A DNA stretch of 8,724 nucleotides from Candidatus Altarchaeales archaeon A3 (GCA_002083985.1 MTER01000012.1:1-8724); one strand, 5' to 3'; positions 1 through 6,590 are shown, counted from the first letter of the stretch. Notes: generated from the sequence alone by a model not told the origin. Made by a program: numbers and translations.

Positions 1-1
1 T

Positions 2-154
2 GAAGAAATTAATATTGGTGAAAGCTATGTGGGTGAAAGGATATGGGTTACGGTTGATGTGATTGTACATTCTTTGATAGTTTTTCATAAAACAAAAGAT
101 GCTAATGAATTCAAACAAATAAAGAAAATAGATTACAGAATCAAAAATTTGTAA
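2..154 (+). CDS. C-terminal end of a DDE/integrase-core transposase (partial, runs off left edge)
   Basis: An open frame enters from the left edge and ends at TAA 152-154, giving 50 residues with no internal stop. The peptide contains YVGERIWVTVDVIVHSLIVF followed by a lysine-rich tail. This resembles the small beta-barrel after the DDE integrase core in IS481/IS21/IS3-like transposases, where a 'YVG.rV.V.vd...l.vfh' segment is common. That assignment rests on remembered family patterns. The catalytic residues would lie outside the window, so I cannot tell whether the gene is intact. The stop overlaps the start of a 22-bp tandem repeat that may be the element's right end, which supports an insertion-sequence origin. 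It is the only plausible gene on the plus strand. Confidence 0.55.
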   Translation, partial: EEINIGESYVGERIWVTVDVIVHSLIVFHKTKDANEFKQIKKIDYRIKNL

Positions 155-201
155 AAGTGTCAGCGATGCCCTCGCCCTAAAAAGTGTCAGCGATGCCCTC
201 G
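153..201. repeat. 22-bp tandem direct repeat, probable insertion-sequence end
   Basis: The 22-bp unit at 153-174 is repeated exactly at 180-201, a period of 27 bp with a 5-bp spacer. Its core reads GTGTCAGCGATGCCCTCG and is much richer in GC than its surroundings. It begins at the stop codon of the transposase tail. Ends with repeated transposase-binding units starting TGTCA are known in IS21-like elements, so this is probably the terminal region of the element on the left. The family assignment is inference; the repeat itself is directly visible. Confidence 0.7.
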
Positions 202-224
202 ACCTTTCCAGTTTACAAACTAAA

Positions 225-250
225 TTTACCACAACTTATTGAGAAGTTAC
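225..250 (-). repeat. Solitary terminal inverted repeat of MITE family A
   Basis: Read on the minus strand, this 26-bp stretch starts GTAACTTCTCAATAAGTTG and ends GGTAAA. It differs by one base from the left end of the complete element at 2175-2297. No partner end is visible in the 224 bases upstream, so it is either a deletion remnant or an end truncated by the insertion that brought in the adjacent transposase tail. It stops 10 bp from the end of the RNA methyltransferase gene. Confidence 0.7.
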
Positions 251-260
251 TTAAATTTTG

Positions 261-1196
261 CTAAATTTTTCTCAGTTTCGCAACAAAAAATCCCTCAGTA
301 TCATTATCCTGCGGATATATTCTTATACATTTTTTCATATCTCTGCCAAAATCATTTCCGTTCCATTCAGTAATTCCTTCCCGTGTTTTTAAATTTTTTA
401 TATCAACTCTTTCAATTTCAACATCAAAATTTCTTATCGCATAATCAATAACACCTTCGTTTTCTTCGGGTGCGAGCGTGCAGGTTGAATATATCAAAAT
501 TCCATCCTTCTTCAACATGTTTATAGCATTCCTTATTATTTTCTTTTGCTGAACGGATAAAAAATTTATTAAATTTACTCCCCACCGGGACAAGACCTTC
601 CGGTCCTTTCTTACAGTTCCTTCGCAGGAGCAGGGTGCATCCACTAAAATTTTATCAAATCTCTTGCTTATGCTTTCGTCTGTTCTCATTCTTTCAAGAT
701 CCATTCCGGTAACAACCACATTCAAAACCCCGTATGACTCCAGATTAAAAAACAATGCCTTTATTCGCTCATCAGAAGCATCATTTGCAACAATACATCC
801 CTTATTATTCATAAGTTGTGCTATTTGTGTTGTTTTGCTTCCTGGAGCCGCACAGGCATCAAATACGAACTCATCTCTCTCCGGATTTAAATTCATAGCG
901 AGCGGAGGAATTAAACTCGCTGCTTCCTGAATATAAATTTCCCCGAAAAAATATTCGGGCATTTTTCCAGGATTGAGATTATCAATAAAGTAGGCATAAT
1001 CGCAAAAAGGAACATTCTCTAACTTATATCTTTCATTCAGATTTTCAACAAATTTAGACACATCTTTCACTTTTAAGGTGTTGAGCCGTATACATTTCTT
1101 TAACGGCATTGCGCAGTAATCCAGGAAAATTTTATTCTCGTCACCAAGCAATTCAGAATATCTTTCTTTAAATTCGGATGGAAAAATTATTTTCAT
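261..1196 (-). CDS. NOL1/NOP2/Sun-family RNA (cytosine-5) methyltransferase
   Basis: SAM-dependent enzyme expected to methylate C5 of cytosine in tRNA or rRNA. The class I methyltransferase fold is clear in its 311 residues: SAM-binding motif DACAAPGSKT (113-122), an acidic residue after strand 2 in the 'ANDAS' segment (about 137-141), motif IV DAPCSCEGT (186-194) with the product-release cysteine C189, and motif VI STCT (237-240) with the nucleophile C239. The C-terminus has the usual 'IRIYPQDNDTEGFFVAKL' ending (291-308). An N-terminal region of about 100 residues precedes the catalytic domain, and there is no PUA domain, as in short archaeal members. The family is certain. The RNA target cannot be read from sequence, so I give no symbol. 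ATG start; no Shine-Dalgarno is visible. The gene is 208 bp downstream of the TrkA-like gene on the same strand, separated from it by strong hairpins. Confidence 0.93.
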   Translation of the reverse strand: MKIIFPSEFKERYSELLGDENKIFLDYCAMPLKKCIRLNTLKVKDVSKFVENLNERYKLENVPFCDYAYFIDNLNPGKMPEYFFGEIYIQEAASLIPPLAMNLNPERDEFVFDACAAPGSKTTQIAQLMNNKGCIVANDASDERIKALFFNLESYGVLNVVVTGMDLERMRTDESISKRFDKILVDAPCSCEGTVRKDRKVLSRWGVNLINFLSVQQKKIIRNAINMLKKDGILIYSTCTLAPEENEGVIDYAIRNFDVEIERVDIKNLKTREGITEWNGNDFGRDMKKCIRIYPQDNDTEGFFVAKLRKI

Positions 1197-1229
1197 TTAA
1201 AAATTTCATAAATTTTAAAATATCAGAAC

Positions 1230-1316
1230 TATTTCAAAAATGAAGTTTTTGAAATACACGGACGAAGTCCGCTCACTTTCGTTTGTGGATTTTTCAAACG
1301 AAATCGTTTGAAAAAT
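1230..1316. repeat. Cluster of three hairpins between two minus-strand genes
   Basis: Three inverted repeats follow one another. The first has 11-bp perfect arms at 1230-1240 and 1246-1256 with a 5-nt TGAAG loop. The second is CGGAC-GAA-GTCCG at 1259-1271. The third has 13-bp arms at 1289-1301 and 1304-1316, with effectively a 4-nt loop. They lie 3' of the TrkA-like gene in the direction of transcription. They could form a terminator or RNA-stabilising structure for that transcript, or be the remains of a small repeat element. No long U-tract follows, so a simple terminator call is uncertain. Confidence 0.6.
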
Positions 1317-1404
1317 GAGTGTAAGTAAAATGATTTATTTTAAATTTTATTGCTTCGCAAATTACATAAACACCTTGCACCACTTACTTTGACACTTTTT
1401 CCTT

Positions 1405-2073
1405 TTACACATCTTTAATCCCTACTATTACCAGCTTATTCAAAAGTTCCTTAACAGCACTATTCTTCGCAACTACTACAAGCACATCTCCTTTTTCCAG
1501 TACTTTATTTCCGCGGGCTATAACAACCTCTCCTTTTCTGTAAATACAAACAACCCTCGTATCTTCAGGCATTCCTGAATCAATAATCATTTTTCCTGAT
1601 AATCCATCAGGAAGAGGTATCTCCATCAATTCTGCTTTTCCATTACTAAGTATCATTAGTGTTTTTTCACTTCCTTCAATAAGTGAATTTCTTACGGTTC
1701 CCGCGATAACAGAAGAAGGGGATACAACGGCCGTAAGTCCGAGCGGACTGAAAAAGTCCTTTTTTGTAGCATCATTCACTCTGACAACTATTGATTTGAC
1801 ATTTAATTTCTTTGCAAACTGCGTTATCATAAGATTTGTATTATCATCATTTGTCAAAATTGCTATCCCTCTCGCTTTTTCAATTTTTGCATCCTTTAAT
1901 GTTTCTAAATTTGCTGCATCTCCGTATATCACCAGACACTCCAATATTCCTCCAGCTTTTTCTGCAAGTGCTTTTTCTTTTTCAACAACGACTACATCGT
2001 GCCCTTCGCTCAATAGTAATTTCGCAAGTTCTATTTCTGTTTCTCCGCCACCTATGATAAGATATAAACTCAT
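1405..2073 (-). CDS. RCK/TrkA-type nucleotide-binding regulatory protein (TrkA-N plus TrkA-C)
   Basis: Cytoplasmic regulator of the type that controls potassium uptake or channels through NAD(H) or another nucleotide; 222 residues is normal for one RCK_N plus one RCK_C domain. The Rossmann half (about 1-130) shows a first strand with GGG at 8-10, an acidic residue at the end of the second strand (E31), the family segment YGDAANLETL (50-59), and VVRVND (96-101). The TrkA-C half spans about 137-215. The usual GxGxxG loop reads GGGETE, so the third glycine is a glutamate, which may alter nucleotide binding. No TrkH/KtrB-type membrane subunit is in the window, so its partner is unknown. It may instead regulate another transporter. 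Family assignment is firm; the substrate is inference. Confidence 0.88.
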   Translation of the reverse strand: MSLYLIIGGGETEIELAKLLLSEGHDVVVVEKEKALAEKAGGILECLVIYGDAANLETLKDAKIEKARGIAILTNDDNTNLMITQFAKKLNVKSIVVRVNDATKKDFFSPLGLTAVVSPSSVIAGTVRNSLIEGSEKTLMILSNGKAELMEIPLPDGLSGKMIIDSGMPEDTRVVCIYRKGEVVIARGNKVLEKGDVLVVVAKNSAVKELLNKLVIVGIKDV

Positions 2074-2081
2074 TTTATAAT

Positions 2082-2159
2082 TAATGTATTTAATGTATTG
2101 CCTGAATTGTTAATGAATTGTAAATAAATAAATAAATTATGATTTTGTAAATTATGATT
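2082..2159. repeat. AT-rich tandem microrepeats in the upstream region of the TrkA-like gene
   Basis: Three short direct repeats are packed together here. TAATGTATT occurs head to tail at 2082-2090 and 2091-2099, GAATTGT at 2104-2110 and 2115-2121, and TAAATTATGATT at 2133-2144 and 2148-2159. They lie immediately upstream of the minus-strand ATG at 2073. They could include promoter or regulator-binding sequence, but low-complexity AT-rich DNA yields such repeats readily, and no box can be assigned. Confidence 0.4.
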
Positions 2160-2174
2160 AAAAGATTATAAATT

Positions 2175-2297
2175 GTAACTTCTCAATAAGTTGGGGTAAA
2201 TAAATTTTGTAACTGCTCTTTTTATAAAAAACAAATACGAAAAACGCAAAACAAATTATATATTTTATCATTTTCCTACAAGTTATTGAGAAGTTAC
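2175..2297. mobile_element. 123-bp MITE, family A, with 26-bp terminal inverted repeats and 7-bp flanking duplication
   Basis: The left end (2175-2200) begins GTAACTTCTCAATAAGTT; the right end (2272-2297) reads AAGTTATTGAGAAGTTAC at its tip. The outer 18 bp are inverted copies with one mismatch, and similarity continues less perfectly inward. The sequence ATAAATT occurs directly outside both ends (2168-2174 and 2298-2304), as expected for a target-site duplication, though it is AT-rich. The interior has no coding capacity. It must be mobilised in trans if at all. Related ends occur at 225-250 and 6591-6693. No transposase with matching ends is in the window. Confidence 0.8.
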
Positions 2298-2333
2298 ATA
2301 AATTTTTACATAATTAAAAGAAAGCGAAATCAC

Positions 2334-2441
2334 TCATTCTTTATCTTCCATAAATGCCTCCATTACAACACATGCGTCTATGTGATGCAATGGTAAATTC
2401 TGCCATTTCCTTTCCAGTTTATCTTTAGTTTTCTTTTTCAT
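2334..2441 (-). CDS. Possible 35-residue ORF downstream of trpB, perhaps a truncated PIN-like remnant
   Basis: ATG at 2441 to TGA at 2334 encodes 35 residues: a lysine-rich start, then LPLHHIDACVVMEAFMEDKE. The 'IDACVVMEAF' segment is reminiscent of the first strand and helix of PIN/VapC nucleases, with an aspartate followed by hydrophobics and then a glutamate, but the match is too short to trust. The ORF starts 30 bp after the trpB stop and its stop lies about 37 bp from the MITE end at 2297. A longer gene could therefore have been cut by the insertion. No ribosome binding site is evident. It may equally be chance. Confidence 0.25.
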   Translation of the reverse strand: MKKKTKDKLERKWQNLPLHHIDACVVMEAFMEDKE

Positions 2442-2470
2442 TCTTTTCTTTGTTTCTCTATGTTAATTTC

Positions 2471-3646
2471 TTAAATTTCCTTCCCCATCATCTTTGCCAC
2501 TGTATTCACATCCTTGTCACCTCTTCCTGATAAATTTACAACAACTGTTTTATCTTTAAATTTCTCCCTGTTTTTTATCAGAAAGGCAATTGCATGTGAT
2601 GATTCAAGTGCAGGAATAATTCCTTCTGTTTCTGATAAAATTTTAAACGCCTCTAATGCTTCATTATCTGTCGCAGATCCTATATTCAGTCGTCCTTTTT
2701 TATATAAATATGCAAGTTCCGGACCTACACCGGGATAATCAAGTCCTGCCGAAATGCTGTGAGAAATTTGTATTTGTCCGTATCTGTCCTGCAAAACCTT
2801 TGTCATCATTCCATGAAATACGCCGTCTGTTCCTGCATAAAGCGAGGCACCATGCTTTCCGCTATCAATTCCTTCTCCACCTGCTTCAACACCATAAAGC
2901 ATTACATCGTTATTGTCAACAAAATCATAAAATATTCCCATTGCATTGCTTCCCCCACCAACACATGCAATTATCGCATCTGGAAGTTTTCCTTCAAAAT
3001 CCAGAATTTGCCTTTTTGTTTCTTCGCCGATTATTTTCTGAAAATTTCTCACGATAATCGGATAAGGATACGGGCCCACAACACTGCCTATCAGATAATA
3101 AGTATCTTTAACATTTGCAACCCAGTCCCTGAATGCCTCGTTAATCGCATCTTTCAGTGTTCTTGAGCCGGATTTGACAGGAATTACTTCCGCTTTCATT
3201 AATTCCATTCTGAATACATTCAGTTTTTGCCTTTCAACATCTTCTTCACCCATATAAACTTTCACCTTTAAATTTAACAATGCGCCTGCAATTGCCGTTG
3301 CTACGCCATGCTGTCCCGCCCCTGTTTCTGCAATAATCCGCTTTTTTCCCATTCGCTTTGCCAGTAATGCCTGTCCCAAAGTGTTGTTTATTTTATGTGC
3401 CCCGCCATGTGCCAGATCCTCCCGCTTCAGATAAATTTTACAGCCTAATTTTTTGGATAAATTTTCCGTATAAGTCAGTGCCGTAGGTCTGCCTGCAAAA
3501 TTTTTCAGATAATAACTGACTTCGTTTTGAAAGTCGGTTGCAGGATAAATTTCATTATATTTTTTCTCCAATTCCTCAAGTGCGCTCATTAAAATTTCAG
3601 GTGCAAACTGTCCGCCGTATTTGCCAAATTTTTTTTGTAAATCCAT
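2471..3646 (-). CDS. trpB: Tryptophan synthase beta chain (TrpB1 type)
   Basis: PLP enzyme joining indole and L-serine to make L-tryptophan, normally in an alpha2-beta2 complex with TrpA. The 391-residue length is typical. Hallmarks: an N-terminal '[12 protein letters not shown]' opening; HKINN with the Schiff-base lysine K85; AETGAGQHG (106-114) with the catalytic glutamate E107; the phosphate-binding GGGSNA (230-235); IPALESSHA (344-352); and LSGRGDKD (372-379). The 'GPYPYP' segment (191-196) and the lack of an extended N-terminus place it with TrpB1, which depends on TrpA, rather than TrpB2. All key residues are present. No trpA or other trp gene adjoins it in the window, so its partner must be encoded elsewhere or it acts alone, for example in indole salvage. 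The ATG start is favoured by the family-typical N-terminus. Confidence 0.97.
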   Translation of the reverse strand: MDLQKKFGKYGGQFAPEILMSALEELEKKYNEIYPATDFQNEVSYYLKNFAGRPTALTYTENLSKKLGCKIYLKREDLAHGGAHKINNTLGQALLAKRMGKKRIIAETGAGQHGVATAIAGALLNLKVKVYMGEEDVERQKLNVFRMELMKAEVIPVKSGSRTLKDAINEAFRDWVANVKDTYYLIGSVVGPYPYPIIVRNFQKIIGEETKRQILDFEGKLPDAIIACVGGGSNAMGIFYDFVDNNDVMLYGVEAGGEGIDSGKHGASLYAGTDGVFHGMMTKVLQDRYGQIQISHSISAGLDYPGVGPELAYLYKKGRLNIGSATDNEALEAFKILSETEGIIPALESSHAIAFLIKNREKFKDKTVVVNLSGRGDKDVNTVAKMMGKEI

Positions 3647-3663
3647 TTTAATGTTAAAATAAA

Positions 3664-3684
3664 ATAAGAATTAGGATAAGAATT
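3664..3684. promoter_or_regulatory. 9-bp direct repeat upstream of trpB, possible operator
   Basis: ATAAGAATT occurs at 3664-3672 and again at 3676-3684, 12 bp apart, about 18-38 bp upstream of the trpB ATG on the minus strand. A regulator-binding site is possible by position. There is no known archaeal tryptophan operator that I can match to it, and the sequence is AT-rich. Confidence 0.25.
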
Positions 3685-3789
3685 GTATTTTTATGAAAAA
3701 ATAAAAATTTTTCGCTATCACCACAAATCAAATCCTTATTTCAATTCAAAACTCTGTATAGAACGACACGTCCTTTATCCAATTTCAAT

Positions 3790-4500
3790 TTAAATTTTTG
3801 GTGAGAATTTCTTTTCATAAAAATCATCCTTATCTCCAGTATATCCACACACACCCATTCTCGGAGAATTTGTTACCGGCAAAAGCATATCCTCTCCGCA
3901 TTCATGTTCTTTTCCATGCTTCTTACAAAAAAACGCATTTTCAGGACCCTCCTCTTCTATACACATGCTGCACACATCAGTGGCATCTTTTCCGCAAACA
4001 GAACACTTTATTTCCGGAGGTAAATTTCTCGCAAGAATTAATAAGCCATTATTAATGTTCCCTTCTCTGACAGAAATTATTTCCAAATCAATTTCAGTTG
4101 TCGTTCCAAAGTCATATTCATAAGAAAATTTTGTTCCTGCATCAAGAACATCTGCGATTTTTACATCCATTGATTTGTCCTCTCTTTCATACGGCGATGA
4201 AATATATTCAGCGTCATCAATGTGAAAAGCGCTTAAATGTCCGCAGCACTCAACCCAGATTCCCCTGATAAAATCATCTAAGTCCTTAACCTTCTTATTT
4301 CCTGAAATTTCTATGAGCATAAAGTATGCTCCCGCCTTCATCTGCACAGTATAAATTTCTTCCCTGTTTTTCGTACTTTTACCTTCGGATTTTTCAATAT
4401 ATTCATTTCTTTTTTCACATTTTTCAATATGCCCTTTCAGGGCATTCTTTCCAAAAATTTCCCTGCAAAAAAAACACTTTCCTTTTAATTGCTTATTCAT
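3790..4500 (-). CDS. pRiA4b ORF-3-like (IS1096 passenger TnpR-like) protein flanked by zinc-binding motifs
   Basis: The 236 residues fall into three parts. An N-terminal zinc-finger-like motif is C9-x2-C12-x11-H24-x3-C28. A central domain (about 48-150) fits the plasmid pRiA4b ORF-3-like family, named after plasmid and IS1096 passenger genes, with the signature-like FSYEYDFGTTTEIDLEI (125-141). In many bacterial members this reads 'YxYDFGDxWxH'; here the tryptophan and histidine are absent, a variant I recall from archaeal homologues. The C-terminal tail (166-218) is rich in potential zinc ligands: C166, C169, C177, C180, C192, H195, H199, C201 and C218. Its molecular function is not established, and the name TnpR does not imply recombinase activity here, since no resolvase catalytic motif is visible. 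A TATA-like box sits just upstream. Most likely a cytoplasmic nucleic-acid- or protein-binding factor, by inference. Confidence 0.75.
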   Translation of the reverse strand: MNKQLKGKCFFCREIFGKNALKGHIEKCEKRNEYIEKSEGKSTKNREEIYTVQMKAGAYFMLIEISGNKKVKDLDDFIRGIWVECCGHLSAFHIDDAEYISSPYEREDKSMDVKIADVLDAGTKFSYEYDFGTTTEIDLEIISVREGNINNGLLILARNLPPEIKCSVCGKDATDVCSMCIEEEGPENAFFCKKHGKEHECGEDMLLPVTNSPRMGVCGYTGDKDDFYEKKFSPKI

Positions 4501-4515
4501 TTTATATTAATTAAA

Positions 4516-4525
4516 ATTTTATATG
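4516..4525 (-). promoter_or_regulatory. TATA-like promoter element for the pRiA4b-like gene
   Basis: On the minus strand this reads CATATAAAAT, preceded by GCG, within the 54-bp gap after the surface-protein gene. Its centre is about 21 nt upstream of the ATG at 4500. That spacing matches an archaeal TATA box feeding a leaderless transcript, and no Shine-Dalgarno is visible. It implies the gene is transcribed separately from the upstream membrane-protein gene. Confidence 0.45.
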
Positions 4526-4554
4526 CGCAATAATAGTAAAAACATCACTTTTTA

Positions 4555-6024
4555 TCACACCCCTAATGATTTCTGATGTTTGCTCTTTTCTTTTGTTTCT
4601 GTCTCTTTTTTATATTTTCTGTACAATACATACAACAATCCGAAAACAATCATAATTAAAATTATAATGCCAATAATAGCGATTTGAGTATAATCCGGTT
4701 GTTGTGGTTGTTCCTGTTTTGTTTCTGTTAAATTTTCCTTTGCCTTTTTTTCAGCAACAATTTTTGCTTCATTCTCTTCAGTCGCTTTCTTTTCTTTTGC
4801 CTCTCCTTCATACGCTGTTAATGACATAGTTACATCTTCTTCTCCGGTCTGACATGAAAGTAGGGACTCTTTATATTTTTCATCAATAAAATTTTTCTCC
4901 GCGGTTTTCAGCATATCATAAGCGGACTCAGCAAATACAGCAGTTTTATTTCCGTAAGGTAGCGAACTTAAATTTAAAATTTCAGACCGTAATCTGTCAA
5001 TACAGGCAGACGCATTTGCCTTTAAATTTTCTGTAGTTTGTATTATTGTATTCTCTTTTTCCATTTCTTCTTTCTTTTTTGTTATGGCCTTGTTTATATC
5101 TTTTAGCATAATAACACAGTCATTTGCATATCGTTCTGCCGCTATGCATCCTTTACTTGTTTCATATTTTCTTGCATAAGAAAGTTTTGTTTCAACATCA
5201 CTGAAGTCATAATCTATTTTTTCCCTGCTCGCAATAGCTTTTAAAATTTTAAGCGCGCTTTCACACTCCTCTATTTTTTTCTGTGTGGTTAAGTTGGCAT
5301 TTAAAGGAACGCTTACAATAGCGTTTATGTTTTCATTGTGTGCATTCCAGCAGGTTATATTTATTTGTTTCGGGATATCATTTAAATTTACATCAATATA
5401 AAATTCAGATGATTTATGAGGTTGTATCGGCGACGGAATTGAAAATGTTTCTTTTGATTCATAACTCTCTTTATTTGCATAAATTTTTGTATAGTGGCAC
5501 GAAAGACCTTCTCTTCCGTTATTTGTTAATTTTCCAGTTACAATACCTTCAGGTTTTTCACATTCAATATATGTTTCATTTGAAATTTCAGCGGAAAAAT
5601 TGAGCGGATATCCTGCAAATCGGACACTTGCGGACTTTGTTATATTCCATAAGTATGTTTGACCGGCACTATCTGTATAAAAACAATATAAATTATGAGG
5701 GTAATTTTTAGTTGCTGCCTCTCCGAAAGACCTCACATCATAAGTTTTATTTTTTTCATACTCTTCCAACTTGTTATTTCTAAACGGCATTCCGTCATCA
5801 TACCTACACTCTATTATAAAGTTGGTCTGAGCAATCTTCAGACAGACCTTGTATTCTGCTGTTTCATCTACAAATTTTGTCTGGTTTTCAGGCAGTATTA
5901 AAAGCTGAACATCATCTGTCTGCATTTGTTTTATCTGTCCTCCATAAGCCATTCCAATCATCCCTGCAATCGCAATTATTATAATTGTAGCAATTCCTGC
6001 AAAAAATATACAGGTATTTTTCAT
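4555..6024 (-). CDS. Single-pass surface protein with extracellular Cys-containing and helical regions (unknown function)
   Basis: I do not recognise a named family. The 489 residues start with a hydrophobic segment (about 5-27) that is a signal peptide or anchor. A beta-rich-looking ectodomain (about 35-245) follows, with scattered cysteines, for instance C61, C73, C114, C155, C176 and C225. A charged, mostly helical region (about 248-435) follows, with coiled-coil-like K/E-rich stretches (315-325 and 405-432). The C-terminus has a strong transmembrane helix (about 447-468) and a lysine-rich tail (469-487). About eleven N-x-S/T sequons (e.g. N47, N92, N127, N142, N149, N221, N244, N337, N351, N359, N431) fit an archaeal glycosylated exoprotein. 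The predicted topology has the bulk outside the cell and the tail inside. A related segment appears twice (C253-C303 and C341-C391), each with a central tyrosine and two cysteines 50 residues apart, suggesting an internal duplication. Confidence 0.7.
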   Translation of the reverse strand: MKNTCIFFAGIATIIIIAIAGMIGMAYGGQIKQMQTDDVQLLILPENQTKFVDETAEYKVCLKIAQTNFIIECRYDDGMPFRNNKLEEYEKNKTYDVRSFGEAATKNYPHNLYCFYTDSAGQTYLWNITKSASVRFAGYPLNFSAEISNETYIECEKPEGIVTGKLTNNGREGLSCHYTKIYANKESYESKETFSIPSPIQPHKSSEFYIDVNLNDIPKQINITCWNAHNENINAIVSVPLNANLTTQKKIEECESALKILKAIASREKIDYDFSDVETKLSYARKYETSKGCIAAERYANDCVIMLKDINKAITKKKEEMEKENTIIQTTENLKANASACIDRLRSEILNLSSLPYGNKTAVFAESAYDMLKTAEKNFIDEKYKESLLSCQTGEEDVTMSLTAYEGEAKEKKATEENEAKIVAEKKAKENLTETKQEQPQQPDYTQIAIIGIIILIMIVFGLLYVLYRKYKKETETKEKSKHQKSLGV

Positions 6025-6274
6025 TTTGGTTTTATTTATTTTTGGTTTAAATTTTGGTTTTAAATTCTAACTCTGATTTTAATTCTAAATTTTGTATATA
6101 TTTAATTAATTTTTCTAACTTAATTAGGTAATTGCTAAAATTTAATCAAAAGTTTCCCATTTGAAAATATGATCTTTGCAGTCATCATTTTATCCTAAAA
6201 TTTTTGAAAATTCCTATAAGATTATATCAAAAATTCAGAAATAATGTGATGAAATATGGAACTTTTGTGGATTT
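6025..6274. other. AT-rich gap upstream of the surface-protein gene
   Basis: No gene is supported here. Adjacent to the ATG at 6024 is low-complexity sequence with repeated TTTTGGTTTT-like units (about 6022-6062). A TATA-like stretch, TAAATATATAC on the minus strand (6094-6104), lies roughly 70-80 nt upstream of the ATG and is a possible promoter. The remainder to 6274 shows only very short frames in both directions. Confidence 0.4.
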
Positions 6275-6302
6275 ATTATAGTTGTTGCAAATTAAAAATT
6301 TT
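6275..6302 (+). repeat. 28-bp dispersed repeat, copy 1 (core GTTGTTGCAAATTAAAAAT)
   Basis: These 28 bp match 8638-8665 in the same orientation with a single mismatch (position 6279, T versus G). A third copy at 8571 shares the first 21 positions, also with that one mismatch. The copies lie on either side of lysA. Sequences resembling 'GAGTTGTTGCAAATTA' are typical in appearance of insertion-sequence ends, so this may be a remnant end; that reading is inference. Confidence 0.7.
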
Positions 6303-6309
6303 CTCTTTG

Positions 6310-6539
6310 TAACGGATTGCTGTACTAATATAAAGTGTTCATAAAATTATGATTGGGGTATAAAAAGATATTCCAAATAAGTTAATTGTCCTGAAAAAAC
6401 ACACTTGTGCAAAATGGCTACCAAAGGCAATAAAAAAGCATAATAACAAACATAGAATGTGCCATATGTGAATTGGTTACAAAGTCAATTGATTGCCTCG
6501 TCTTTAAACGGTTGTAGAAATCAGCACAGCAATCCGTTA
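6310..6539. mobile_element. 230-bp inverted-repeat element, family B (MITE-like)
   Basis: TAACGGATTGCTGT at 6310-6323 is matched perfectly in inverse orientation by 6526-6539. Partial pairing continues inward (CT and AT positions), giving roughly 20-bp imperfect ends. No clear target duplication is seen. The interior has no convincing gene; one minus-strand frame of about 47 codons crosses it but has no family signature. A shorter pair, AGGCAAT at 6425-6431 and ATTGCCT at 6492-6498, could nest inside. A non-coding MITE is the simplest reading; a structured RNA closed by a 14-bp stem cannot be excluded. Confidence 0.6.
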
Positions 6540-6590
6540 TAATCAGAAATATTTAATCATGTCTTATTCATATGTTTTATAAGAGCAATT

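Noticed and set aside
153..201. CRISPR array
   Set aside because: Only two repeat units with a 5-bp spacer, far too short for CRISPR spacers; the location next to a transposase explains it better.
151..1400. Insertion sequence bounded by GTAAAAGTGTCA (151) and TGACACTTTT (1389-1398) in inverse orientation
   Set aside because: The match is about 10 bases, and the enclosed gene is an intact RNA methyltransferase, not a transposase.
2656..3166. Long plus-strand open frames opposite trpB
   Set aside because: They are antisense shadows of a gene with complete family motifs and show Cys/His/Phe-rich composition typical of reverse frames.
6340..6395. Possible C/D-box guide RNA (ATGATTG and CTGA motifs about 40 nt apart)
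   Set aside because: The C box departs from RTGATGA at key positions and no C'/D' pair is present.
6415..6555. Minus-strand frame of about 47 codons across the 230-bp element
   Set aside because: No start at the 5' end, unremarkable composition, and no recognised motif; its 5' part coincides with the element's inverted end.
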